A stretch of DNA of 64,000 bases from Trichobilharzia szidati (GCA_944472155.2 OX235271.1:103429256-103493255); one strand, 5' to 3'. Shown: positions 34,570-46,119, counted from the first letter of the stretch. The notes: a model not told the origin generated them from the sequence alone. A program made the numbers and translations.

Positions 34570-34618
34570 ATTGTAGAGCCAGAAGAGGAAACTATTGAAA
34601 AGGATATTCTTCGCTCAA
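34570..34618 (+). repeat. PLE terminal signature, right
   Basis: TTGTAGAGCCAGAAGAGGAA, then a spacer and GATATTCTTCGCTCAA; a related copy sits at 1617-1672. GAGC at the start can pair with GCTC at the end, as in stem I of a hammerhead, but the core reads CAGAAGA. From here to 35325 there is AT-rich DNA with an (AC)n run near 35040-35056. Confidence 0.6.
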
Positions 34619-35324
34619 TTTATTTTCTAAACCATTTAATTTTTGAACACTTCCTTTATCATATAATTCAGTACAGCATGTTATTCTTCATCAGTATATG
34701 TTTGAATATTTCCCTGTATAAAACTGTAGCAAATGCAGCCTCATAAAATTTCCAGCTGAGGTGGAAATTATGTGGACAGATTTTACTTTTTACTTCCCTC
34801 AAATTTATTGCTAATTTCTAACAAAAATTCATTAGACAAAATATTTGATTTCCTCTCTGCAAATATCAAAAACAAAAATGTTAATTTATGTTTTAACTAA
34901 ACATTTGAACAAATGATTACATGTATACTCTTGGTCAGTAATAACGTAAAAATAGAAATTTTCACCAATATACTTTATCATGGCTAATTTTGATTTTGTG
35001 TGTTAGTTACGATAAGTGTATAAATGTGCATACGGATATAACACACACACACACAAGTATTGGTTACCTTTTCAATTTATTGACAATGCTAAATTATTCA
35101 TGCAGAAAGAAATTGCTTAAAAATATTTTTTTTCAAAAAAACTGTAAATGTCTAGTTTATCATGATTTTGATAAAGAGATTAGCATTGATTCGGGGAAAA
35201 TCAGTGAAAAATATATATTCTTGTCTCGTTTCCCACCTATCGGGGAATTTATAAGTCACGAAATAATACCTTTTGCTTTCAATATAGATTTTGTCACGAA
35301 TCACACATATACACACACCAGATA

Positions 35325-35800
35325 TAGAGATCACTGAAAACTTCAGGTCTCTGTAAAGCTGCCACATTCTACTTTGGAATACTTCAGCAGTGCGTGCTGG
35401 CCGAGGATCGAACTCTGGGCTTGCAGGTTACGAGATTGACCATTTAGCCACTTCGGCTAGGATCCAAGGATTCATGGATTCTAACTTCTGTCGATTCGTG
35501 ATATGGCGCTATCTTTTCCAGTGCTTGATGAGCTTCCACTTAGCCTTGATAAGGTGGGCGTCACTGACAACGACTTCACAGCAAAGCTTCAGGACTTCCA
35601 CCCAATAGCCATCACTGCACTGGAGATTGGTATTTAGTTTATGGGTATTTGTAGGAATTTGGATTGATTCAGTATAGATTTGATCACGCATCAACACCAG
35701 TTAGAGATAGTTAAAAACTATCGACCGCTGAACAGCTGTTATATCCTAGTTTGTAACATCTCAGCAGTAAGCACTCACGACACCACCAGGGGTCGAATTT
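35325..35800 (-). mobile_element. Two diverged tRNA-HHR SINE copies in tandem
   Basis: The first (about 35325-35640) has, on the minus strand, a B box (AGAGTTCGATCCTCGG), hammerhead relics CTGCTGAAGTATTCC and CCAAAGTAG, and a tail. The second (about 35640-35800) has B-box-like TCGACCCCTGGTGG, CTGCTGAGATGTTACAAACT and a tail with TGTAGGAATTTGGATTG. Both are mutated in the ribozyme core. Confidence 0.55.
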
Positions 35801-35974
35801 GATACCTTCATAATGAATAGATTTCTTGAACGATTAGATATAATTTCATTTCGGGGTAAACAGAATGGTTTGATTTAATATTGCTAGGGAAAAGTTGCTG
35901 TTTATTTACAGAACATAAAGTAGGTTTATTAGTTCTTTCCTGACATTTATATCTTCGAACAACATGCCTGCTAA

Positions 35975-36195
35975 ACTGGAAGAAGTAAGAATTTATGAGC
36001 CACTGGATCGGGTCCTTGTGGCTTAATGGTCTACGAGCTAGCTGACCTTCTAACCATAAGGTCCTAGGTTCGAACCCTGGTGCGTGCGTACTACTGAAGA
36101 GTCCCAAAGTAGGACGAAACAGCTGTCCAGTACTCCCAGGTTTTCCAGTGGTTCTCTAACTGATGTCAGCTCATGATGAACTCCTCCATCCAATT
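35975..36195 (+). mobile_element. tRNA-HHR SINE copy with well-preserved hammerhead
   Basis: The order is A-box-like TGTGGCTTAATGGTCTACGA, B box GGTTCGAACCC (36068-36078), hammerhead (36088-36133), and tail CAGGTTTTCCAGTGGTTC with TCTAACTGATGTCAGCTC. It has no inverted left half. Confidence 0.8.
36088..36133 (+). ncRNA. Hammerhead ribozyme (type I layout), best copy in the window
   Basis: The motif comprises stem I strand GTACTA (36088-36093), core CTGAAGA (36094-36100), stem II GTCC..GGAC closing loop CAAAGTA (36101-36115), core GAAA (36116-36119), a two-to-three-pair stem III within CAGCTGTC, cleavage triplet GTC (after 36127) and stem I return CAGTAC (36128-36133). Every conserved core base is present. 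Stem I has one A-C mismatch next to the cleavage site. Self-cleavage would release RNA beginning at 36128. The very short stem III suggests weak or dimeric activity; this is inference. Confidence 0.75.
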
Positions 36196-36639
36196 AAATA
36201 TAATATGGTTGGATTTTTGTATTTCAGCTGTACAAGCATAAATTCTTATGAGATTTCATCTGGAAATTTCATTTGAAGAAATACAAGGAGAAAGTTGTGA
36301 ATAAAGAGGATCTTTGGTATCTGACAAGATGACTCTAGCTAACTGCTTATGAAAATCAAAATGCCCATCAACAACAATGCCAGCTTGTTGGTTCAATGAC
36401 ACCACCAATCGTGCTTACAGCCCTCAAAGTTCAACAAAATAGCCCTTCTTGAGAAGCCCAGGAAATAGACAGCTAGGGGAAATAATAAAGACCAATATAT
36501 TAAAGAAGTGAATAATTAAATTGTGAGGGAAGAGATCGATTTATACCAGAAAGTCTCAAGTTCCTCATGCAATAAGTCGAACGAACGATTTTGTTAGAAC
36601 TCAACAAGATATAAAATGATCAACAAAGATAGAAAGAGA

Positions 36640-37978
36640 AACAGATGTCGAAATAACTAATATTCAGTTTATTTTCTAAAACAATGCTGTCAATATTGCA
36701 AGATGCATGGAAATGAAATGGTGCACGCAAGCCTTGGTCACGCCTGAAACTAAACTCAGCAGCCATGCATGTAAAGGGCTTCTGTTTAAGAACATTTGAA
36801 TAAACCCCTTGGTTAACCTCAGAGAGGAAATTATTCATTTCGGAATAATCTAATGCAGAATCAACTGGAACAGAAACTGTTAAACCATCAGCATGTTCAA
36901 TGAAATTGATTCTAGAAGAATGTGGTAAGTTGTTCAAAAAGGAAGAAAAACAAATGAAGAAAGTTCAGCTTCAGTAGGTAAGGAAGTAGAGTGCTTCCTG
37001 TCTAATAGAGGTTATTGTTTCCTATCTCAAAAACCAGAAGAAAACCACTCTGTTACTCAAGGTTCTGTATGTGCTGAAGTCAGCTTGCTTAGCGAAGTGC
37101 CCAGTGAATAGGATTAAAGCAGTGGTGTAGTGTAAGAAGGCAGATCAAACAAACTTCTTACCAGATTTCATCATGGGCTGACATCAGTTAAAGAATCATT
37201 GGGAAATCTGGAAGTACTCGACAAGTGTTTCGTTCTAGTTTAGGACTCTTCATCAGTGCGCACTCACCGGGGCTCGAACCCAGGATCTTCTAGTTATATT
37301 GCGAGCTCGTAGACAATCAAGCCACTGGAACCTTATCCACTGGCCAATGCATGAATTCCAGCTTCTTCCAATTCCTGATATGACACCACCGTTAGCGAAT
37401 GTCATCGTCAAGTATTTGTCCTCACACCTGACCTGCTGTACCCTACTGGTCACGACTTCCCACTGGAACCCCAGGTAACTACTTACCTAGTTTGAGACTC
37501 AAACTAGGACGAAACAGCTGTCCAGTACTCCCTGCAGGTTTTCTAATGGTTCTCTAACCGATGTCAGCTCATGATGAAATCCTGTAACCAATCAATCATA
37601 TCCCTAAAAACCAATACTTGAAACTTCTTACCTTTATTTAGACAATACAACCATGGCGTCCAAAGTAATTCTAATGAATTTATAAGCAAATTGTTTTTGA
37701 TCACTGAAAAATTTTAACAAAGGTTTACGAACAAAAGAGGCTTCTCCATAGTTTTCAAAATAGAGATGATGGCGGTTGGCATTATCTTCAAAAATAGGCA
37801 GGAAAATGACGATTTTAGTACAGGTACAATCTTTGCTTCCTTTGAAGCTACATATTTGTATCTCTGTAAAATAGCCAATTAAAGATTTTTGGAAGAGTAT
37901 AACACAAAATATCCGCACATCTGTTAGGTAAAATATTTGGTACATAATGAGGACCTAGGTTGTATGATGAATTCTTCG
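36640..37978 (-). pseudogene. CR1/Jockey-like retrotransposon, second copy, split by a SINE
   Basis: The minus-strand sequence aligns with the element at 14.9-17.6 kb. 37978-37633 covers YLTDVRIFCVILFQKSLIGY, ENYGEASFVRKPLLKF and DQKQFAYKFIRITLDAMVVL. After the inserted SINE (37163-37620) the RT continues from 37150: HYTTALILFTGHFAKQADFS, then LPHSSRINFIEHADGLTVSV (catalytic box region EHADG in place of KYADD), FRRDQGLRAPFHFHASCNID, and ends near 36640. Both ends are truncated and the catalytic aspartates are damaged. Confidence 0.78.
37163..37620. mobile_element. tRNA-HHR SINE unit nested in a LINE, 12-bp target-site duplication
   Basis: This 458-bp unit is flanked exactly by AAACTTCTTACC (37151-37162 and 37621-37632). 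Removing it and one duplicate rejoins the host LINE. The left part is a full minus-strand SINE (tail, hammerhead at about 37217-37262, B box, A box). The right end is a plus-strand half-hammerhead (AAACTAGGACGAAACAGCTG, TCCAGTACTCC) preceded by a palindrome CCTAGTTTGAGACTCAAACT-AGG in place of the normal core. This structure is the mirror image of 27484-27958. Confidence 0.86.
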
Positions 37979-37994
37979 ATTTTTTTTAATCCTT

Positions 37995-38220
37995 CACGTT
38001 CAAAGTGGAAAATAGGGCCTCAAGCTAGTGGCTTGAAGTTTCAGAAGCAGTGGTGTTTATTTTTACGGGATGAGGTTGCTAGCCTCATGCCCAACCTTCC
38101 GTCTTTACCAGTCTTATTACTGGCTTAGCGAGGTAAAGGAATGCGTCGGCCGGGGGTCAAACCCAGGACCAAATGCGTGGTTGGTGAGCATTCTACCACT
38201 GTGCCTCCGACACACATTCT
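37995..38220 (-). mobile_element. tRNA-derived SINE with RTE-type 3' end
   Basis: The minus strand starts TGTGTGTCGGAGGCACAGTG (A box) and has a B box GGGTTTGACCCC. It carries CCAGTAATAAGACTGGTAAA and a 3' end with CTTGAGGCCCTATTTTCCAC. It adjoins the LINE end at 37978. Confidence 0.72.
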
Positions 38221-38732
38221 TGGATTTGAGACATGTTAATACATCCATTTCATCACAGTCTAGAAAATAACTATTCGTTTAACTTGAAGCATCATCTAGG
38301 GCGAGGTAAGTCTACAGTCTTAGAAAAGATCGATTTGAGGCGTTTACATGAGAATAATTACCAACAGAAACTTGTTTTTTGACACTAAGTTGATGAAATA
38401 GTTTCCAAATTTTGGAAATATTTTTACTTGATATTTCGTGTTTGGTCATTGTCTCTCTGACTTTATTGAACAGTTCCCTCTTCTAACACCAGCGTTATCT
38501 TGCATGCTGTATAAGTTTGTTTTTTTCCTTTAAGTTGTAGAGAATAGATTCTATCAAATCTCGTAAGTAGCATTCCAGTTGGACAGCAAATATTTATATG
38601 GAACTTGAGATAACAAGTAGTGTTAGAGTTAGTGACATCCAACAGTTCATCAACAAATATGTTTCAGTCTACAGTGAATACTAAGTCTAGGATTTTGTCC
38701 ATGTGAGTAGTAGATTTAACAAATTTCATATG

Positions 38733-39050
38733 GTTGGAAGATTTAATCATGAGCTTACATCGGTTAGAGAACCACTGGAAAACCTGCAGGGAGTACTTAA
38801 CAGCTGTTTCGTCCCACTTTTGGGCTCTTCATCAGTACGCATCCGTCGCCAGGGTTCGAACCGAGGACCTACTGATTTCAAGGCGAGCTAGCTCGTAGAC
38901 CATTAAGCCACTGGGACCCGATACAATGGCCAATGCATGAATTCCAACTTCTGCCAATTCTGGATATAGCGCGACCATTTTGCTGTGTCTTCTCATGATT
39001 AAGTCCTCCAACCGATCAAACAAAAATACCTATAAAACCAATACTTGAAT
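38733..39050 (-). mobile_element. tRNA-HHR SINE with 10-bp target-site duplication
   Basis: The unit is flanked exactly by ATTTCATATG (38723-38732 and 39051-39060). On the minus strand it has A-box-like TAATGGTCTACGAG, B box GGTTCGAACCC and hammerhead with ATGAAGAG and a GACGAAAC core, then the tail. A short plus-oriented tail remnant (CTATAAAACCAATACTTGA) forms the right end, so the unit again has inverted termini. Confidence 0.78.
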
Positions 39051-39689
39051 ATTTCATATGATCAAGTTATATAGGGAAGCAGTGATCACAAGAATTAAGA
39101 TATCCTCAAACTAAAGACGAGGAATCTCCTAGGATAGGAGCAGCAAATTCGATTATTTCATCTGAAAAATGGTTATATCTGTAAAACTATAATCTGGTGA
39201 GATGTAGATATCTGTTACGTAAATATAAGAAAATTTACTCACATGTTTCAGACGACACTTAATGATGATGCGATCTATATTTTCATTAGAAAAATAAACA
39301 TATGATTAAATGTAGACCACTTGGAATTAATAAAAGTGGCTATCTCTCCCTCAGGCTTTTTTCGATTTATGTTTATCTTGTCGAAGCACTTGAAATCCAC
39401 TTGATGAAATTAAATTATCACCATGCTGATAGTGCAGTTAAGTCTGTCATGTTGTTAATACACCAGCATTTCAACAAACATTTAAGGATATTGTTGACTG
39501 AAGATAATCCACTTTAGTAGGCAGTTTGTTGTAACTAGTTAGAGGGCAGTTATTTGGCTGTTATTCGTACGCTTTAATGCTTGTTGCTACCCACACTGAT
39601 GCCTTCTCTTCAGTTTATGATGATAAATCAAAACGTTAGGTTAGAGAGATTTTAAAAAAGTGCTTATGTAAATAATGTGATTAGATGAC

Positions 39690-40010
39690 ATTACTGATTG
39701 ATTAAAACAAAAACTAAAGATGCAAACCCAAGCAATGTTTGATTTGATGAGAGATAGTATTTTGGAAACTCAGAGTTCTGGTAGGTCGCCTAGTCATTAA
39801 GTAAACTTGGTTCCCCTTCAATTTAAAACAATAAAATAATAAGTGGTAAGAACAAACAGACTAGTATACCTTTCTACTGACTTATGGAGCACAGTATAAT
39901 CTAGTCAGTCACCAGACATCTGCGATGCATTAAAGCCATACTCATCTTTAAAAAAATGGATACAAACCTAAATGCCTAAGCTGTGGTGAGTACTCATATG
40001 CAGGTAAGCC
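39690..40010 (+). pseudogene. Possible LTR-retrotransposon gag relic with zinc-knuckle trace
   Basis: A frame reads KQKLKMQTQAMFDLMRDSIL and ETQSSGRSPSH (coiled-coil-like, typical of the end of a gag). About 80 codons on, with stops between, comes KPKCLSCGEYSYAGKPP. Its spacing C-x2-C-x4-Y-x4-P matches a CCHC knuckle with His changed to Tyr and the last Cys to Pro. No protease or RT follows. The call is tentative; the preceding 39060-39690 shows nothing. Confidence 0.35.
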
Positions 40011-40229
40011 ACCATAAAATGTAGACCGAACTATTAAGTCATTTGTCAAAAACGAAGTCTAAGTAGTTTTTAAAGTGCTTTCACCATTATAATCAGCTCC
40101 GACCACCTTAAGTACAGTTATGGGAGGTGATGGTCAGTTATTATATTCAAATAGCAAAATAAGACTACAACCAATTTAGTTGTTAAAGTTTCCTTGACTG
40201 AGAATGAGCGTTTCCTATTGCCACTAAGG

Positions 40230-40330
40230 AACATAACTCATCTCTTTGAGAACTACGGAAAACCAAGGAGTACTGGGTAGCTGTTTAATTCCAGTTTGAG
40301 ACCCTTCATAAGTATGTAGCTGTAATCTAC
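40230..40330 (-). mobile_element. tRNA-HHR SINE fragment (hammerhead and tail)
   Basis: As written on the plus strand: GAGAACTACGGAAAACCAAG, GAGTACTGGGTAGCTGTTTA and CCAGTTTGAGACCCTTCATA, which is the reversed tail and hammerhead. The tRNA part is missing and the PLE begins at 40378. Confidence 0.6.
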
Positions 40331-40377
40331 TGGCGATAAAATTGAAGACATTCAAATTATTGATATGAGTATAAAAA

Positions 40378-41650
40378 TTGGGCACTGTGGTAAAGTATAA
40401 CTTCACAGTGTTAAAAACAGAACACATCTCTAACTTCTTGGCGCATATAAAGTCACTAGTAAAGGGAATAAAATTCACACTCGTGTCGGAAAATGAACGA
40501 GGAGAATTAGCCATGTTAGACTGTAAAATTAAACGAACAGAAGAAGGTAAACTGCACACTGGCGTTTATAAAAAGCCCACAGATTCTAATAGATATTTAG
40601 ACTTTAATTCACCTCATCCGTTATCTACATGTAAAAGCAAGCTTAGTCAAGTGTATAACAAACCAAGCAACAACACTAAGTAGTACAACAAAAGACCTGA
40701 ACGATGAAATCAAACAGATAGAAGAGACGTTGGTGTTGAATAAATATTCTATAAAATTCATTAAGAATATCAAATAAGTCAAAAGCAAAATAAAAATAAT
40801 GGCGAAACTAATAACGAAAACATAAATAAGAGAGAATATAAGGCATCTACAATTATACCACATAAGGAGTGGACATTTGAGACCCTGCGTAGGATTCTTA
40901 ATAAAGCCGGAATTAGGCTGGCATTCAAACCTACAAACTCACTCAGAGACAAGCTCTGCTGACTCAGTTAAACAAAATAATATAATTTACAAAATACCTT
41001 GCATTGACTGTGAGTCAGGTGAATTACATAGGTCAAACTAGCAGATCAGGAATAGTGAGATTATCAGAACATAAGGATTTAGCTACGGTTAGAGCGATTG
41101 ATCCCACGAAGATGGGTAATTTAGAGAAAAACTCAGCAATCGCACTGCATGCACTAACACACAACCACAAAATGTGGTGGGACAGAGTCAAAATTCTAAA
41201 AAGTAATATAAGTAGGTGTGGAGAGATTGATTACTGAATCCTGGTTCATCTAGTCTACACCTAACATATGCAACAGAAATGACTCAACTCAAATACCAGA
41301 GATATGGAAGATATTATTACCAGTCAAATCAGAGGATAACAAATAACTTCAAAATTTATTCAATCCACATTATAACAACCTAACAAGTTATTTATTTTCC
41401 TGTAAAAACATCCTATTTGCTATGTTATTGTATTTTATTGATAAAAATAATATTATTTCCGAATGTACTTTATCTTAAATTGATTTTATTCAAATGTCTA
41501 ATCAATTTTACTCATGTATATAAATGTAGTATAAGATTGTGTGTGACTTGATATGATTATGAGTGGCAACAATTTGTGCGTGAAAAGTCACCAGTAAATA
41601 TTAATGTATAACACTGTGTGATTTATCGAAATAAAATCTCATCCATAAGG
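40378..41650 (+). pseudogene. Penelope-like element 3' half (thumb, GIY-YIG, terminal end)
   Basis: Coding blocks are GIKFTLVSENERGELAMLDC and KTGVYKKP-type sequence HTGVYKKPTDSNRYLDF (40460-40610); ETLRRILNKAGIRLAFKPTN at 40880-40940; the nuclease start VNYIGQTSRSGIVRLSEHKD (41020-41085) with YIG intact; and ALHALTHNHKMWWDRVKILK to 41237. The 3' noncoding end at 41552-41645 (TGATATGATTATGAGTGG, then GAAAAGTCACC, ACTGTGTGAT) matches isolated ends at 56.3 and 58.8 kb. The RT palm is absent and frameshifts lie near 40680 and 40960. It is the same family as 25.6-26.7 kb. Confidence 0.8.
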
Positions 41651-41654
41651 GAGG

Positions 41655-41760
41655 GAAGACATTCAAGTTACGAGGCCAGCTAGTTGATGATTAAACCATT
41701 GAGACACAGTCTAGTGGCTCATGAATTCTAACTTCTGCCAATTTATGGAAAAGATTGGTT
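41655..41760 (-). mobile_element. tRNA-HHR SINE fragment (tRNA part)
   Basis: TTGATGATTAAACCATTGAG and CATGAATTCTAACTTCTGCC are the reversed A-box region and 5' part of the SINE. The hammerhead is absent. The region between here and 42237 shows no feature. Confidence 0.5.
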
Positions 41761-42236
41761 AACTTAATGTGAATGAATAATATGTACTTTATAAAGTTGA
41801 CTGTTTTTTATAAGTGTAAAAAGCAATGAGAATTTCACTTAGAACATGTCGACTTTTGTTATTCGTACTTCCTTCATTTAATTGGAGTGGAAGAGTTACT
41901 CTGTCTGTCTAAACTGCAGAACTATGAGTTATCAGTAATACTGATTACTGCTCATATATCATATAACATCAAAAGATGAAAAAATCAGTATCGTAAGTAA
42001 ATGGAATGAAATATAATCCATGCAAAATTACATGTTTCCATTAGTTTCCATCGACAGTTAACATAAGTTCTGATGCTGAATGAAAGGAAGACATCAAATT
42101 TAAATTTGCTGATACAAACTTTGGTACGTCTGAAATTATTACCATGTTTCGCATAACACTTAACACGAGCAAAAGTAGAATTCATGGATAACTGAATTAG
42201 GGCAACTGCAATAATTTCTGACCTCGAAATAATGGA

Positions 42237-42578
42237 GATTTGTAGCTCAGGTGGATGAGATTGAAATAGTTGTGTTCTCTGAGTTGATTGATTTAATTGC
42301 AAAGCTTTCGTCGTCCTTCTAAACAACAGCTTTAGAGCAGGTTTTAGCATAAAATAAACTTAGAATTCGATTTGCAAGTCAATAAAAATTATCATTAGAG
42401 ACGTAAATTAAAAAACCATTCACGACAGTGGTCACCAGGAGATACAATTTCATCATTCATGGAGAATTTAAATAAGTCCATTTTATACTAAGACTTGCGC
42501 TGACGATGTTGTCTAGAAGGACGATGAAAGCTTCGCGATTAAATCAACTAGCTCAGAGAATACAACTAATTCAATTTC
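42237..42578. repeat. PLE terminal repeats as a head-to-head inverted pair, no element between
   Basis: The left arm (42237-42360, minus orientation) and right arm (42400-42578, plus orientation) both match the PLE terminal repeat of 2738-3030 (TTTAGAAGGACGACGAAAGC and TCTAGAAGGACGATGAAAGC; ACTCAGAGAACACAACT and GCTCAGAGAATACAACT). Only about 40 bp of non-matching sequence separates them, so the transcript could fold into a long hairpin. The right arm stops at ACAACTAATT, the same point at which the inverted arm at 5293 stops. Confidence 0.75.
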
Positions 42579-42765
42579 TGACTTCATTTTCTTGTACAAC
42601 TGATGTTTCTTTAATCCAGTCTTCAGTATTAAGGAAGTTCCACATATGCTGGGAATCTTTCTTATTGCAAATTTTAGACGTCAGTTAGATGATTAAACGT
42701 TTATTGAACAAATTACACAACTGTTTACTCCGTCCAGCTCTTTCTATATAATTATAGATCATTAT

Positions 42766-43709
42766 CAGTGCTTATTATCACCAATGATATTCCTAATTGT
42801 GGTGGACTGGATTATGCATCAGACAGTGGGAAACGAGAAGATAGGGATATCCTCGACCGACGTGAAGAATCTAGAAGACCTGGATTTCGCGAATGATTTA
42901 TGTTTGATGTCACACAAAATCAAAGACTTACAAGCGAAAACCGACAAACTGGTCGAAGAAGCAGCAAAGACAGGACTCAAGGTGAACATAGACAAGACGG
43001 AGGTTATGAAAATAACCAACCAACAACAGCAGCAGCAACATCCAGCGCCAATCACCATTAACGGGAGGGATTTGAAAGAGCTTACTTCATTCACTTATCT
43101 AGGAAGCATTGTCTCAACTACAGGAGGAACGGACGAGGATGTCAAATCGAGAATCGGGAAGGCGAGAAACACATTCGTCAACCTGGAACCAATCTGGAAA
43201 TATTCGTCACTCAGCACCAACAACAAAATTCGGATTTTCAATACAAACGTCAAGTCAGTCAGTTCTTCTATACGGATCAGAAAGTTGGCCAGTGTGTCAC
43301 ACAGAATATTTCCAACAGCCTGTTGCAGACCTTTATCAACAACTGTCTTCGCTCCATACTGAAGATTAGATGGCCGGAAAGAATCACAAACAAGAAGCTA
43401 TGGGAACAAACGAAACAGGAACCAATCGCCCAACAAATATGCAGGAGAAAGTGGAGATGGATTGGACATTCGCTGAGGAGGCCGCTGGGTGACATCGCGC
43501 GTCAGGCCATAGCTCGAGTGGAACCCGAAAGGGAAGCAGCGAGTGAGACTTCCAAGGGTAACATGGAGGAGATCGTGTGGGGAGGAGCTGAAACAGTATG
43601 GCCTAACATGGATGCAGGTGGAAAGTACAGCAGAAGACAGAAGCAAGTGTAGACGTGCAGTTGAAGCCCTATGTTCCACTAGGAACCCAAGGGAACAATA
43701 ATAATAATC
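42766..43709 (+). pseudogene. RTE-clade retrotransposon, 5'-truncated, the least decayed RTE copy here
   Basis: The sequence begins inside the RT (LLSPMIFLIVVDWIMHQT), passes the catalytic box (LEDLDFANDLCL, Asp to Asn in FADD), then KVNIDKTEVMKI, a Gln run (43020-43040), FTYLGSIVSTTGG at about 43095-43135, DEDVKSRIGKARNTF and KIRIFNTNVKSV. A frameshift near 43260-43330 leads to [18 protein letters not shown] and KWRWIGHSLRRPLGDIARQA. The 3' end is TTGAAGCCCTATGTTCCACT then a (TAA)n tail ending at 43709, as usual for RTE. The Asp-to-Asn change alone would abolish RT activity. Confidence 0.88.
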
Positions 43710-43711
43710 AG

Positions 43712-44820
43712 TGTGTACTGTATCAATAAACTAATTTAGTAGGAACAATACTTCAATCTATGACAGACAAATAAGCAGTTTGCAATGCTAAGACTCGACA
43801 AATACATGATATACTGCTAGAAGCTATAGAATTTGTTCAGATATATTCAACGGATAGTTCAGTGCTTTCATTAAAGTTGGGATACAAGTATACGTAATTG
43901 AATGATAATAATAAGGAAACTTGTGTTCGTGAAGAAACCGAGAGAGTAATAGATCAGGAAATATTTCCCTTTTCAATGACTTCACTTTCATGATTGTGTA
44001 GGAAAAAATGACAGATTTTACTTACAGAATCACTGTTCTACCGAGAAATTGTCATGACAACGAGGTATGTTTACAAAGTCAACTACATAACATTGCTGAT
44101 GCAGTAAAATTGCCAACTTTCGTAATATTCAGCGTTTAACTTTAACATGTTGATGTTAAACTAATTTTTAACTGAAATATCTAAGAGTATACTTGCATAA
44201 ACGTGATGCCCTGAGGATTTTAAGTAGAAGTGACTCATGTTAAAAATTATCAGATGGACTTAGTCGACCAATCAGGTTGTCAGTTATTCATGTATTAATG
44301 GCTTCTGCTTTAAATTATAAAATAACATGACTTTTGCAGTGCATTACGGTGGAGGCGTTAGTCTTACAGAACTATACTAAGTATAATCAGATAATTCTTA
44401 AATATCTAAAGAAGCCTGAATGTTAACTTAAGTGGTTTTCTATGTCATTTGTCTAATGGCTAGTAAAAGTGAGATGTACAAAACATTTTCCAGTTTTTAA
44501 ACTCTGTATCTGATTATAGTTTTGTTTATTTCCTTAACTATGTTCCCAATACGAATAGTTCTAAGCACTTTTAGATAATAGCGGAATTATTAATATTGTT
44601 ATTATTTGTGGGACATTTGAAATTTATTTTCGTGCAATGCATGTTATTTGTCGTTTACTCTTACTATGAAACTTTTAGGGTTTAATTTACCTGGTAGTAT
44701 GGACAGTAGCTGATAAATGAAGTTAAAAATGCAATTCAAAGCATAAGTGAACCATTTAATCATAAAACCGGTTTGGCAGTATAGATTTGAGGGTTTGTTG
44801 AGGAAATGTTTTTTGGGTGA
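43712..44820. other. AT-rich spacer
   Basis: No long frame, tRNA box or element end is visible. Confidence 0.4.
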
Positions 44821-44825
44821 CGATC

Positions 44826-45340
44826 TTTTTTCTTTTGTTGGATTCCTAGTGGAATATAGGGCTTCAACAGCAGACCTCCACGATTCTCCACAGACCCCTT
44901 TTCAAAAGATCTCTTCCATGTCACTGTCGTCTTCCATTCGTGTTCCACTTGAGGACCAGGTTCCTGAGGCTAGGTTCCACCTCCAGCGAGTCTTCGATCC
45001 ATCTTCATTTTCTTCAGCAATAGGTTTTTGAATGGTTTGTCCCCAGAGCTTGTTGTTGCTAATTCTTTCTGGCCTGCCATCTTATCTTCAGTATGGAGCT
45101 AGGTGAGATGCTTATAAAAATCAGCAGTAGCATGTTGGAAATTCTTTTCGTGACGCTCCCGCCAAGTTTCTGACCCTCGCAGAAGAAATTACTTAACATT
45201 GATAATGAAAATCCGAATTTTCGCTCTTTATGGTGAGTGAAGCAGATTTCAGATTGATGAGTGTCTGTTTTGCCTTTGACATCCTCACCCATGGAAAATG
45301 ATTGGTGTCAGGAAGGTAAATAATTGCACACAGAGCTTGA
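44826..45340 (-). pseudogene. RTE 3' fragment
   Basis: On the minus strand the block GEDVKGKTDTHQSEI aligns with the DEDVKSRIGKARNTF region. SSILKIRWQARKN is the conserved xILxIRWP block. The 3' end (near 44850) reads GTTGAAGCCCTATATTCCAC. Several frameshifts are present. Confidence 0.75.
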
Positions 45341-45744
45341 GATTTAAATCCTAATAAATAGAAACTTATCAGTTGGGGGAACATTCAAATAAAAATTGAA
45401 GTGATATAAATGATTATTTAAAGAATGATGTTACACTTAGGAAATCAACTATTCCTTGTATTAGCGATCTGAATAAAACTGAAAGTATGGTGAGTAAATC
45501 TCTTAGGCAGTAGTGTAGTGTTCACTACTTAGAAATAAGTACAAATAGCACACAGAGTAAAGTTTTCGGGAAATCGACGATAACTTGTTTGTCGGCGGAA
45601 AAGCTAGTATAGCGGGAACATGCGAAGAAGGCAACAACTTTGAGAATAATCCAATATGCAACAGACAACAATGAACAAAACATGTTCAGTAAAGAGTGGA
45701 TGATATTATATGCAGTTTGTTTAATCAGTATACGCTTTCCTTAT

Positions 45745-46115
45745 TATTATTATTATTCATTACTTGCGCCCAAAGTGAAACATAGTACGTCAGCGCCACA
45801 TCTCCTATATACTCAGTTTTCTCTTGTCAACCTCAACCTACTTTACGACTGTCACTCCAAGACCCAAATCCAACTCGTCACCTCCAATTTGCGTCCCTCT
45901 CAATGGTTTGCTTAGCGTTTGAAGTCACTTAAAGGTATCTTCAGTCTTTCACCGAGCCTTCAAAATATTGATTCCGCCAGACATAAATTCTTGATTTGTT
46001 TGTTATCTGTCAAAGCTCCTTGTTACTGATCCTTTATTTAGGCTATCTTATATTTAGTATCGAACCAGTGAAGACAGGTACTGATGAAAGCCTGAATCTT
46101 CCGACTACGAAGAAA
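45745..46115 (-). pseudogene. RTE-like 3' fragment, strongly decayed
   Basis: The minus strand has TxFISTCLHWFDTKYKIA-like sequence (matching FINxCLRxILxIRW) near 46090 and ends in an AAT-type microsatellite at about 45745-45760. The intervening part has no clear motif. Confidence 0.4.
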
Positions 46116-46119
46116 TGTT

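Noticed and set aside
42819..43094. Minus-strand frame with a Cys run
   Set aside because: Antisense of the CAG-rich Gln tract of the RTE copy.
45640..45915. 91-codon plus-strand frame with a Tyr run
   Set aside because: Covers an AT microsatellite and the antisense of an RTE-like 3' end.
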